Source: Nostoc sp. S13
Lineage (GTDB): Bacteria; Cyanobacteriota; Cyanobacteriia; Cyanobacteriales; Nostocaceae
DNA length: 40,672 bases
Direction: 5' to 3'
Assembly (NCBI RefSeq): GCF_029379315.1
Contig: NZ_JAQYWQ010000039.1
Coordinates: 10,063 to 50,734, forward strand
The position numbers and the translations under genes were made by a program. The notes beneath the pieces are model-generated. The model made no database searches, was not told where the DNA came from, and saw nothing but the letters and a program-made list of their open reading frames with translations. Shown one piece after another: positions 33,014 through 40,672 of the stretch. Within the stretch, counting starts at the first letter, position 1. Each line of letters begins with the position of its first letter.

Positions 33014-33265
33014 TTTTTAGTTCCTTAACTACCATTACTGGCTGACGTGCTTATGATTTGAATATTAAATACCTGTTTTGGATTTGACTTAGCTAGCTAT
33101 TTGGTCTTCCTGTTAACTAATGTAACAGGCTAGGGTAAGAGTGGAAGTAGGTGTAACCGTACCAAAGTCAGCGTATTTTCTCACCTTAATCATTAACAAA
33201 TAAACTGAGAAGTGACAAGTTAATTTAAAACTCATCACTCCTCATTCTTAACTCCTAACTTTCCC

Positions 33266-34264
33266 CTAACTTGCCAAATATTCATCCATGCTGGCTTTAG
33301 ACTTGCGAAGTTTGGTTAAGGCTTCTCGCTCAATTTGCCGGACTCGTTCCCGGCTGATGTTCAGTATTTCACCAATTCTAGCCAGAGTCAGCGCTTGCCC
33401 ATCAGTTAAGCCAAAGCGCAGCGTGATCACTTCTCTCTGTTGTGGCGTGAGATCCCCCATCAGGCGATCTAAGTCATAAGATAGAGAAGATTGCATGACA
33501 AACTCTTCGGGAGATGCTCCTGGATCTTCCAGCATTTCTCCAAGTTCGGTGTCGTAATTATCACCCAGCCGCAAATCCAAGGAAAGGGGCAAACGCGCCT
33601 TTTCTAGATACTCTCGTACTTGTTTGGGGGTCAATTCTAATTCTTGAGCTAGCTCACCAGCTGTGGGAGCGCGTCCCAACTTTTGAGACAATTGGCGCTG
33701 TGCTTTTTTAATCTTATTTAATTTTTCGGTTATGTGGATAGGCAGCCGAATGGTACGAGCTTTTTCGGCTATAGCACGAGTGATCGCTTGCCGAATCCAC
33801 CAATAGGCATAGGTAGAAAACCTATAGCCTTTGGTGGGGTCAAACTTCTCTACGCCCCGTTGCATACCAATACTACCTTCTTGGATCAAGTCCAGTAAAT
33901 CGACGTTGCGCTTTATGTACTTTTTGGCAACGGACACTACCAGCCGCAAATTGGCTTCTACCATCTTGCGCTTGGCAATTTCACCATCAGCGATCGCTTC
34001 GTTCAACTCTGCTGGTTCTAGCTTTGTCGCTTTGGCCCACTCTTCTAGAGTCGGTTGACGACCTAACTGGGTGACAAGATATTCTCTTGATTGATGCAAA
34101 GCGCAGGAACGTTGCACCTGTTTACCATAGAAAATCTCTTCCTCGTGGGTTAAGAGTGGCACACGGCCAATCTCACGCAGGTAAGTCCGCACGAGGTCTG
34201 TGGCTGTCTGAGCGGTCTTCATGGCGCTACTCTTTGGTAATGATGGGTTTGGCGGTAGGGTCAT
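33266..34264 (-). CDS. sigD: Group 2 RNA polymerase sigma factor, SigD-like
   Basis: The 332-residue protein has region 1.2 ([21 protein letters not shown]), region 2 ([25 protein letters not shown] and [13 protein letters not shown]), region 3 ([20 protein letters not shown]) and region 4 ([15 protein letters not shown], then [17 protein letters not shown]). The absence of the long N-terminal region 1.1 marks it as a group 2, non-essential sigma. The position directly downstream of carB, next to a Dps gene, matches what I remember for sigD in Nostoc sp. PCC 7120; the subgroup letter rests on that. The ATG at 34264 gives a short Pro-rich leader; a second ATG at codon 15 is an alternative start. 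Confidence 0.85.
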   Translation of the reverse strand: MTLPPNPSLPKSSAMKTAQTATDLVRTYLREIGRVPLLTHEEEIFYGKQVQRSCALHQSREYLVTQLGRQPTLEEWAKATKLEPAELNEAIADGEIAKRKMVEANLRLVVSVAKKYIKRNVDLLDLIQEGSIGMQRGVEKFDPTKGYRFSTYAYWWIRQAITRAIAEKARTIRLPIHITEKLNKIKKAQRQLSQKLGRAPTAGELAQELELTPKQVREYLEKARLPLSLDLRLGDNYDTELGEMLEDPGASPEEFVMQSSLSYDLDRLMGDLTPQQREVITLRFGLTDGQALTLARIGEILNISRERVRQIEREALTKLRKSKASMDEYLAS

Positions 34265-34709
34265 TAACGGATAGATGCTTTGTTAGGGTGCTACCCAGTT
34301 TGACTGGGAACCCATGCTCTGGTTTGCAACTTACGCGCCCGATCAACTCGTCGGCTGCTCATAATAATCAAATTTGGGCTACTAACTGCTAAAAATTACA
34401 GTTATTTCCTACTTTTCACAAGTATCTATAGTTAGATAAAAGGTAGCTTCTTAAACATTTTTCTATTGGAACCTTATTAACAATTGTAACATTTATGAGA
34501 ATGTTTTGGCTAGATGGCGGCATGAAATTTCCTGACTGTTCCAGTTCATGCAATGTCGCCCTTTTCCTCAAGGCTGACTAGAAGTCAATTTAAGAAATTA
34601 TCTAGCTCAAAGTAAGCTTCCTCATATTTGTCAAAATATCTCAATGAGAACTATAGTCATTCTCTTATAACAATTGCTTAATTTTTTCTGGGAATGGGGA
34701 ATAGGGAAT

Positions 34710-34765
34710 GGGGCATGGGGCATGGGGCATGGGGCATGGGGCATGGGGCATGGGGCATGGGGCAT
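34710..34765. repeat. Eight tandem copies of GGGGCAT
   Basis: Perfect head-to-tail heptamers start at 34710. They are flanked by degenerate GGGAATG and GGGCATT units, so the array grades into the GGGCATT family seen at 31789. Confidence 0.9.
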
Positions 34766-34813
34766 TGGGCATTGATTATTCTCTTTGTCCCCCTTATCCC
34801 CACTCCCTAGTAC

Positions 34814-34833
34814 AGACGCGATTAATCGCGTCT
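34814..34833. repeat. Perfect 20-bp palindrome AGACGCGATTAATCGCGTCT
   Basis: It lies 5 bp downstream of the carB stop on the minus strand. The sequence is self-complementary throughout. No T tract is present; it is a dispersed palindromic repeat that could still form a 3' stem-loop on the carB transcript. Confidence 0.85.
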
Positions 34834-34837
34834 CTCC

Positions 34838-37800
34838 CTACTCCTTGAAGATCGCGCAGTAATCTTGGATGGCTTTGACATCCAAAGTCGTATTTTGTAA
34901 GGAATGGATGGCGGCGACGGTAGCTTTTGCGCCGGCAATCGTAGTAATGATCGGAATTTTGTAAGCTAAGGCTGTGCGACGGATTAACCTAGCATCAGTC
35001 TGGGCTTCTTCCCCTGAAGGTGTGTTGATAATAAGTTGGATTTTTTGGTTTTTGATCGCATCTAGGACGTGGGGACGACCTTCATGGAGTTTCAACACCA
35101 ACTCAATATCTAATCCCTGTTCGAGAAGAACTCGCCGTGTACCAAGTGTAGCCATCACTTTAAAGCCCAAATCGATAAATTCTTTCACCACAGCACCCGC
35201 AGCAGCTTTATCGCGATCGCTCATTGATACAAATACGGTTCCCGTCAGTGGTAAACTCTCCCCAGCACCCATTTCCGCTTTGGCAAAGGCACGGCCAAAG
35301 TCACTGTCAATCCCCATCACCTCACCAGTGGATCGCATTTCTGGGCCCAATATTGTATCAGTTCCAGGGAATTTATTAAAGGGTAATACTGCTTCTTTGA
35401 CAGCAATGTGGGTTGGGATAACTTCCTCGGTGAAATGTAGTTCCTCTAAGGTTTTGCCTGACATAATTAAGGATGCTAGTTTCGCCAACTGTACGCCCGT
35501 TGCTTTAGAAACAAAGGGGACTGTGCGAGAGGCGCGGGGGTTGGCTTCCAGAATGTAAACTTGGGGAGAATAGCTGCTTGCGCCGACAACGGCAAATTGA
35601 ATATTCATCAGTCCCACAACTGACAGCGCTTGTGCTAGCTGCACCGTCCAAGTGCGAATTTGATTGAGAACTGCTGGTGATAGGGAAATAGAAGGTAAAG
35701 AACAAGCGGAATCTCCTGAGTGAATCCCTGCTTGTTCGATGTGTTCCATGATGCCACCAATCACTACCCTTCCTGTATGATCAGCGATCGCATCGACATC
35801 GACTTCAATCGCGTTTTCCAAAAACTTATCAATTAAAATCGGATGTTCTGGTTCCACTAGTACCGCAAAGGTCATGTAGCGTTCCAACTCAGTATCGGAA
35901 TAAACGATTTCCATCGCCCGTCCCCCCAACACGTAACTGGGACGCACTACCACTGGATAGCCAATGCGTTTGGCGACAATCAGCGCATCTTCGTAACTCC
36001 GAGCGATACCATTGGGTGGTTGGGCAATATTCAACTGTTGGAGAATCTTTTCAAACCGCTCCCGGTTTTCTGCCATGTCGATGGAATCTGGTGATGTACC
36101 CCAAATTTTAGTAATCAGTCCAGAGGTGTCATTGTTAAGAAACTCTTGTAATGGGAGAGCCAACTTTAGCGGTGTTTGCCCGCCAAACTGGATGATCACC
36201 CCGACTGGATTTTCAATTTCGATGATGTTAAGAACATCTTCTTTTGTTAACGGCTCAAAGTAAAGGCGATCGCTGGTATCGTAATCTGTCGAAACTGTCT
36301 CTGGGTTGGAATTGACCATAATTGTCTCATACCCCGCTTCCTTCAAGGCATAGGCGGCGTGACAACAACAATAATCAAACTCAATTCCCTGACCAATGCG
36401 GTTGGGGCCACCACCCAAAATCAACACTTTTGGCTTGGTTGCGGGCATTACCTCTGTTTCTTCTTCGTAGGTAGAATAGTAATAAGGAGTAAACGCTTCA
36501 AACTCGGCGGCGCAGGTATCTACGGTTTTGTAAACTGGGATAATCCCTAGTGACTTGCGGTAGGTGCGAACTTCATCTTCGGTGGTTTTGGTGGCATAGG
36601 CAATCTGGCGATCGCTATATCCGTCCCGCTTCACTTCATAAAATTGCTCTTTTGTCAATTGCTGCAAAGGTGTCCGCTTGAGAAATTTCTCCACATCTAG
36701 CAGTTGCTGCAATTTATCCAAGAACCATCGGTCAATACCAGTGAGTTCGTAGATTTCCTCAATGGTCATCCCTTGCTGCAAGGCATGGCGCACGGCGAAA
36801 ATGCGATCGGGGTTGGGTGTCCGCAATTGGGCGCGAATTTGTTCACCACTGGGTAATTTTTCGGCTTTGTCGCAACCCCAACCAGCACGTCCTGTTTCTA
36901 GCGATCGCAACGCCTTTTGAAAGGATTCATTGAACGTCCGCCCAATTGCCATTGCTTCCCCGACTGACTTCATTTGGGTTGTCAGCACTGGTTCTGAACC
37001 GGGGAACTTTTCAAAGGCGAAGCGGGGGATTTTTGTCACCACATAGTCAATTGTCGGCTCAAAGGACGCGGGAGTTTTCTTGGTGATGTCATTTTGAATT
37101 TCATCCAGGGTGTAGCCCACAGCCAATTTTGCGGCAATTTTAGCGATCGGGAAACCTGTGGCTTTGGAAGATAAAGCCGAACTGCGGGAAACGCGGGGGT
37201 TCATCTCAATTACAACTACATCCCCATTAACCGGATTGACGGCAAATTGAATATTAGAACCGCCAGTTTCCACACCGATCTCGTGGATGATCTTAATTGC
37301 CATATCGCGCAGCCTTTGATATTCTTTATCAGTGAGGGTTTGCGCGGGAGCGACGGTAATCGAGTCCCCGGTGTGGATACCCATAGGGTCAAGGTTTTCG
37401 ATGGAGCAGATAATCACCACGTTATCTGCCAAATCACGCATCACTTCAAGTTCGTATTCTTTCCAGCCGAGTAAAGACTGGTCAATGAGAATTTGCGAAA
37501 CGGGGCTGGCATCTATACCTACCTGCGCCATTTCTTCAAATTCTTCTTGGTTGTAGGCAATACCGCCGCCACTTCCACCCATTGTGAAAGCTGGACGAAT
37601 AATTAGGGGATAAGTACCAATTTGACGGGCAACAGCTTTGGCTTCTTCCAAAGATTCGGCTGTGTCGCTAGGACACACAGCTATTCCAATTCTTGCCATT
37701 GCCTGACCAAACAGTTTTCGATCTTCAGCTTTTTCGATCGCTGGTAATTTAGCGCCGATTAACTCAACGCCGTACTTTTCTAACACTCCATTTTTGGCTA

Positions 37801-38104
37801 AAGCAACGGCGAGATTGAGGGCGGTTTGTCCTCCCATCGTCGGTAGTAGAGCATCAGGGCGTTCTTTCTCGATCACTTTTTCGACCAATTCCGGTGTCAG
37901 CGGCTCAATGTAAGTGCGATCGGCTGTTTCCGGGTCGGTCATAATCGTTGCAGGGTTGGAGTTGACCAAAATCACCTCATAGCCTTCTTCTCGCAGAGCT
38001 TTGCAGGCTTGAGTGCCAGAGTAGTCAAACTCACAGGCTTGTCCGATCACAATTGGACCAGAGCCTAACAGTAGAATCTTCCGGAGGTCGTCACGGCGGG
38101 GCAT
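34838..38104 (-). CDS. carB: Carbamoyl-phosphate synthase, large subunit
   Basis: The 1088-residue protein makes carbamoyl phosphate from bicarbonate, ammonia (supplied by CarA) and two ATP, feeding arginine and pyrimidine synthesis. The duplicated ATP-grasp halves are clear. The first has [20 protein letters not shown] and [14 protein letters not shown]. The second, from about residue 560, has [20 protein letters not shown] and [14 protein letters not shown]. The C-terminal MGS-like regulatory domain (about 945-1080) has SMSDRDKAA and [12 protein letters not shown]. Length and motifs are complete. carA is not in this window. The ATG at 38104 gives the standard [13 protein letters not shown] start. 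Confidence 0.98.
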   Translation of the reverse strand: MPRRDDLRKILLLGSGPIVIGQACEFDYSGTQACKALREEGYEVILVNSNPATIMTDPETADRTYIEPLTPELVEKVIEKERPDALLPTMGGQTALNLAVALAKNGVLEKYGVELIGAKLPAIEKAEDRKLFGQAMARIGIAVCPSDTAESLEEAKAVARQIGTYPLIIRPAFTMGGSGGGIAYNQEEFEEMAQVGIDASPVSQILIDQSLLGWKEYELEVMRDLADNVVIICSIENLDPMGIHTGDSITVAPAQTLTDKEYQRLRDMAIKIIHEIGVETGGSNIQFAVNPVNGDVVVIEMNPRVSRSSALSSKATGFPIAKIAAKLAVGYTLDEIQNDITKKTPASFEPTIDYVVTKIPRFAFEKFPGSEPVLTTQMKSVGEAMAIGRTFNESFQKALRSLETGRAGWGCDKAEKLPSGEQIRAQLRTPNPDRIFAVRHALQQGMTIEEIYELTGIDRWFLDKLQQLLDVEKFLKRTPLQQLTKEQFYEVKRDGYSDRQIAYATKTTEDEVRTYRKSLGIIPVYKTVDTCAAEFEAFTPYYYSTYEEETEVMPATKPKVLILGGGPNRIGQGIEFDYCCCHAAYALKEAGYETIMVNSNPETVSTDYDTSDRLYFEPLTKEDVLNIIEIENPVGVIIQFGGQTPLKLALPLQEFLNNDTSGLITKIWGTSPDSIDMAENRERFEKILQQLNIAQPPNGIARSYEDALIVAKRIGYPVVVRPSYVLGGRAMEIVYSDTELERYMTFAVLVEPEHPILIDKFLENAIEVDVDAIADHTGRVVIGGIMEHIEQAGIHSGDSACSLPSISLSPAVLNQIRTWTVQLAQALSVVGLMNIQFAVVGASSYSPQVYILEANPRASRTVPFVSKATGVQLAKLASLIMSGKTLEELHFTEEVIPTHIAVKEAVLPFNKFPGTDTILGPEMRSTGEVMGIDSDFGRAFAKAEMGAGESLPLTGTVFVSMSDRDKAAAGAVVKEFIDLGFKVMATLGTRRVLLEQGLDIELVLKLHEGRPHVLDAIKNQKIQLIINTPSGEEAQTDARLIRRTALAYKIPIITTIAGAKATVAAIHSLQNTTLDVKAIQDYCAIFKE

Positions 38105-38534
38105 AGTAGTTGCCTTGGAGTACGAGAATACAAATCCTGATTATTTTAAGGGTCTTTACCCCCTATAGTGCTTTTTATTATTAAGTTTTCTAAGTTTGAT
38201 TGTAGAGAGGGAGTGGGGAGATAAGGGAGATAAGGGGGACAAGGGAGATAAGCAAGACAAGGGAGACAAGGAAAATTAAGTATGCCCAATTCTCAATGCC
38301 CAAGGATTATTTTGTATTTATAATTTTATTTAATTTTGATGCTTAAATTTATTAAGCTTTTGCAAATCTTTCTTCTTTAACTTGATGATAGCTTGCAACG
38401 GATGGTGATTTATTTTTGCATCTACCTATCTGATTGTTCAGCACAAATAAATTTCTTAGATAAAAATTTATCTTAACTAGCTAATTGCTAAATATTTTCA
38501 ATGTTAAATATTATGTGTATATGTTTACTTAGAT
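38105..38534. other. Intergenic region upstream of carB
   Basis: No gene. Purine-rich GGGAGATAAGGGAGATAAGGG repeat units occur at about 38208-38275, then strongly AT-rich DNA. The carB promoter should lie here, probably in the first 150 bp, but I saw no clear consensus. Confidence 0.5.
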
Positions 38535-38577
38535 TAAAAATGGCAGAGAGATAAGGATACCATTCTCTGCCATTTTT
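38535..38577 (-). terminator. Intrinsic terminator of the dps gene
   Basis: AAAATGGCAGAGA pairs with TCTCTGCCATTTT around a GATAAGGATACCAT loop region. T runs exist on both strands, so it may work in both directions. It lies about 75 nt past the dps stop. Confidence 0.85.
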
Positions 38578-38650
38578 TATAATATTTTAAGAGTTAGTGC
38601 TGCCAACTTTTTCTTTCAGTCTAGCTAGACAAATCTAGATTATGAGAGTT

Positions 38651-39205
38651 TTAGCTTTGAGCAGCTTGGACAAACCCTAATGTTAAGCTGTCTTTGGCGA
38701 GGAAGTGAGACAAATGATAAGCACGTTCCTCAGCTTTCAACAAAATCTTTTCGTAGAGATAGCGTGTGCCTCGATCTCCCAAACTCTCTGCCTGAGCAGC
38801 TTGACGCCGAATTACGCCAATAATGGCTTGTTCTGCCCCTAGGTCATTTTCTACCATTTGGCGAGACGAATATACGCCTTCAGATTCTTGCTCAAAACAG
38901 GTTAATTCTGCTAGTTTGCTGAAGGTCGCTACTGGCACACCACCCAGTCCATCCAAGCGTTCTCCAATTTCATGAACGTGGTCTTGTACTTGGTTGTAGC
39001 TTTCGTTAAAAAACTCATGCAGAGAGTAAAATTCTGAGCCTTCAACTACAAAATGATGCTTTTGGTACTGCAAGTACAGTGCTTGGAAACTAGCTAATAC
39101 AACGTTGAATCCTTCTGTAACTGGAGCAGTTACGCTGTGATCCAGCAACACGGGATTGTCATATACATGACCAAAATTTCGTAACAAAGTTTGCGTTTCA
39201 GACAT
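38651..39205 (-). CDS. dps: Dps-family ferritin with His-type ferroxidase site (DpsA/Dps4-like)
   Basis: The 184-residue protein forms the four-helix Dps subunit; twelve assemble into a cage that oxidises iron with peroxide and protects DNA. Visible motifs are [22 protein letters not shown] and [17 protein letters not shown]. In E. coli Dps the ferroxidase residues are H51, H63, D67, D78 and E82. Here the aligned positions read His, His, Asn, His, Glu, so D78 is replaced by His. This matches the His-type ferroxidase group described for cyanobacterial Dps proteins. It is monocistronic, with its own terminator. The N-terminus is short and lacks a Lys-rich DNA-binding tail. Confidence 0.92.
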   Translation of the reverse strand: MSETQTLLRNFGHVYDNPVLLDHSVTAPVTEGFNVVLASFQALYLQYQKHHFVVEGSEFYSLHEFFNESYNQVQDHVHEIGERLDGLGGVPVATFSKLAELTCFEQESEGVYSSRQMVENDLGAEQAIIGVIRRQAAQAESLGDRGTRYLYEKILLKAEERAYHLSHFLAKDSLTLGFVQAAQS

Positions 39206-39643
39206 TATGCTCCTCGCTCTTTAGCAGTTAATAGATTTTAACTGCTTATTGTTTACATATTAACATTTTAATAATTAAGAGCAAGCTAATTCGCCATCAC
39301 AATATTTTGTATTTTTGCTGACTAAAATTCTCAATTTTATTATTTGTTGGATGATGTTATGCTCATCAAGTTGCATGTATTTATGATTATTTTTGACATA
39401 AAAACTTAAGTGTGGATATTTACCCGGACAGTGGGGAGTAGGAGAAGACAGGGTAGAATTTTCCCCTTGTCGCCCTTGTCTGGGTGATCCTGCTGTGTGC
39501 GATCGCTGCAAAAATTTTATTTTTTCCAAAATTAATGACAATTATTTGCACTTAATGTATGCTGGTGTTGAAAGGCTAAACTCCTAAGATTTTACAAAAA
39601 GCAAAGAGTTAAATCGCGGTAGTTACCGCAAGTTTGTTGCACT
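39206..39643. other. Intergenic region between divergent genes
   Basis: No supported gene. A minus-strand frame (39275-39541) reads through repeat-like CCCCTTGTCGCCCTTGTCTGGG sequence and has no ribosome-binding site, so I reject it. Promoters for dps and the Asr1405-like gene should lie here. Confidence 0.5.
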
Positions 39644-39907
39644 TTGAGGGCAATTTTCTTGAAATCATTTAGTTCAGAAATAGAAATAAAGCACCTTGTA
39701 GAGGTGAATTGGGCAGACCGCTGGCAAATCTATCAACGCCTAAAGGAATTAAACATTCCTTGTAGTTGTGCGGCTAACCAGCCATTGAAAGTTGAAATTG
39801 GCAATCCTAGTGCGGCTGTTCAACTTTGGAGTGTGATCCGGGGATTTACTGTCTCCCGTCAAGATCAGATTTTGACTCTTGAACGTTGCTGGTATACTCG
39901 TTACTAA
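39644..39907 (+). CDS. Asr1405/Asl0597 family protein
   Basis: This small cyanobacterial protein reads HLVEVNWADRWQIYQRLKEL, then IPCSCAANQPLKVEIGNPSA and AVQLWSVIRG. The Asr1405/Asl0597 family is conserved in cyanobacteria and has no known function. The frame contains no ATG: only TTG codons at 39644 and 39659 are available as starts, so the true N-terminus is uncertain (87 or 82 residues). The remaining sequence is intact. It precedes the [2Fe-2S] protein gene by 74 bp on the same strand and may be cotranscribed. Confidence 0.82.
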   Translation: MRAIFLKSFSSEIEIKHLVEVNWADRWQIYQRLKELNIPCSCAANQPLKVEIGNPSAAVQLWSVIRGFTVSRQDQILTLERCWYTRY

Positions 39908-39981
39908 ATAGTTATAATATGCGGCTGCTGGTGAAAATATCTCGCTTGATAGCTTGTTTTAGTTAAAAATAGGTCAAAAAA

Positions 39982-40641
39982 ATGAGTGCATCCCACACTA
40001 CAGAAGTATCAGAGTTTTGCCTTGAAGGCAGATTTATAGAATTTGTTATTAAAGATGGTTATAAGCTTAAAGGCTTACTGTTGGAGACTCATGAGGGTGA
40101 GTCTTACATTAAACTAGCTAAACATTTACGGGCTGCTTTTGATTTGCGCCTACCACCAGGTACTTGGCTAGAAGTTGTTGGTTATAAAGAATACGATATA
40201 AAAAAAGACAAAGTTACACTGAAAGCTGAACGTGTGATGGCGGCGCGTTCTGAGATGGCAAGAGTTCACACGACTACTCCAGTACAAGAACCCCCATCTA
40301 TTGATGATGTCAAGGTAAAACCAGCTAAAACTAAAGCCACGATTTTGGTGTGTCAAAAGTCTGATTGCATGAAACGTGGCGGCAAAGAAGTTTGTCAGGC
40401 GTTGGAGGCTGTTTTAAGCGATCGCGGTTTAGAAGACCAAGTTACAATCAAGGGCACTGGTTGTATGAAGAACTGTAAAGCTGGGCCTAACTTAGTAATG
40501 CCCGATAAAACCCGCCATAGCCGAATTCAAGCCTCACAAGTCCCGGCGCTGATGAATCAGCATTTTGGTGACAAAAGTTTGTCAGTACAGCCTGAGAATT
40601 TAAGGGAAGTGGTGATATCTAATAGACTTATCCGGAAATGA
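39982..40641 (+). CDS. Thioredoxin-like [2Fe-2S] ferredoxin-domain protein
   Basis: The 219-residue protein has an N-terminal beta-rich domain (residues 10-90). This contains FIEFVIKDGYKLKGLLLETH and LPPGTWLEVVGYKEYD, a cyanobacterial domain I cannot name. The C-terminal thioredoxin-like [2Fe-2S] domain (about 112-195) carries the four-Cys set CQKSDC...TGCMKNC (C-x4-C and C-x3-C). The fold is shared with NuoE and Aquifex-type ferredoxins, so electron transfer is likely. The last residues RLIRK and the TGA stop are encoded by the MITE that begins at 40625; the native C-terminus was therefore altered or truncated. The ATG at 39982 is the first in frame. Confidence 0.88.
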   Translation: MSASHTTEVSEFCLEGRFIEFVIKDGYKLKGLLLETHEGESYIKLAKHLRAAFDLRLPPGTWLEVVGYKEYDIKKDKVTLKAERVMAARSEMARVHTTTPVQEPPSIDDVKVKPAKTKATILVCQKSDCMKRGGKEVCQALEAVLSDRGLEDQVTIKGTGCMKNCKAGPNLVMPDKTRHSRIQASQVPALMNQHFGDKSLSVQPENLREVVISNRLIRK

Positions 40642-40672
40642 GAACTTTATTTGGCTGAAACCTAGCTCTGGA
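40625..40672. mobile_element. Second copy of the GACTTATCC MITE (partial, at window edge)
   Basis: GACTTATCCGGAAATGAG and the rest of the 48 bp to the window end are identical to 28470-28517. It is preceded by TA, as in the first copy. The element continues beyond the window. Confidence 0.9.

Larger units (their letters stand above)
34265..34837. other. Intergenic region between carB and sigD
   Basis: No gene. From the carB side on the minus strand it holds the AGACGCGATTAATCGCGTCT palindrome (34814-34833), GGGGCAT tandems (34710-34765), then AT-rich DNA expected to carry the sigD promoter. The 570-bp distance argues against a carB-sigD operon. Confidence 0.6.

Noticed and set aside
34690..34775. 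Heptamer array considered as a CRISPR
   Set aside because: The units are contiguous with no spacers; this is an STRR, not a CRISPR array.
34974..35558. 194-codon plus-strand frame within carB
   Set aside because: Antisense of highly conserved carB coding sequence.
39275..39541. 88-codon minus-strand frame upstream of dps
   Set aside because: Runs through repeat-like sequence, lacks a ribosome-binding site, and reads as low-quality protein.

Overview
This is chromosomal DNA from a filamentous, heterocyst-forming type cyanobacterium of the Nostoc/Anabaena group. The evidence is the frequent HIP1 octamer GCGATCGC, short tandemly repeated heptamers (GGGCATT, GGGGCAT, GGGAGTC, AATGACT) in intergenic spaces, and cyanobacterium-restricted genes (rpaB, nblB, a CCB-type cytochrome b6f assembly protein, DUF760, Asr1405/Asl0597 family, Uma2 endonucleases, serine/threonine kinases with WD40 repeats). 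From memory, the order dps-carB-sigD-nblB resembles a segment of the Nostoc sp. PCC 7120 chromosome; this was not checked.

Layout. 1-7050: minus-strand translation/transcription operon rimP-nusA-ylxR-infB plus a membrane protein gene, bracketed by two identical 61-bp direct repeats, with an intrinsic-terminator-like hairpin 13 nt before rimP. 7050-10730: a conserved membrane protein, a secreted peptidoglycan-binding-like protein with a tetrapeptide-repeat tail, and an SDH/ClpP-fold membrane protease. 10830-13290: an AbrB/PIN toxin-antitoxin pair with a palindromic operator candidate, then a PPC-domain gene split by a complete 1140-bp IS630-type element; removing the element restores the frame. 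13500-18300: a MITE-like element, a kinase-WD40 gene, a haem-c (CxxCH) Tll0287-like/HAMP sensor and a second kinase. 18300-22600: an accessory stretch with two Uma2 genes, a gutted kinase-WD40 pseudogene and the HicBA and BrnTA modules, which share a nearly identical upstream sequence. 22660-25860: radA, rpaB and a CCB2/CCB4-like gene. 26180-29110: a stand-alone ODP/flavodiiron-like metallo-beta-lactamase protein, an M48-family protein that has lost two zinc ligands, and a DUF456 gene whose 5' end is interrupted by a 137-bp MITE. 29660-34270: PEP-CTERM protein, nblB, CBS protein, Nudix hydrolase, DUF760 protein and a group 2 sigma factor (sigD-like). 34830-40672: carB, a Dps protein with a His-type ferroxidase site, an Asr1405/Asl0597 protein, and a thioredoxin-like [2Fe-2S] protein whose last codons come from a second copy of the same MITE at the window edge.

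How it fits together. Most of the window is ordinary core genome. The unusual material is mobile-element driven remodelling of genes, seen as insertions, supplied start and stop codons, and deletion remnants. It also includes a degenerate protease, a possible attenuator in front of the rimP-nusA operon, and a promoter-like block shared by two unrelated toxin-antitoxin operons. I found no rRNA, tRNA or CRISPR array and no clearly new multi-gene defence system.
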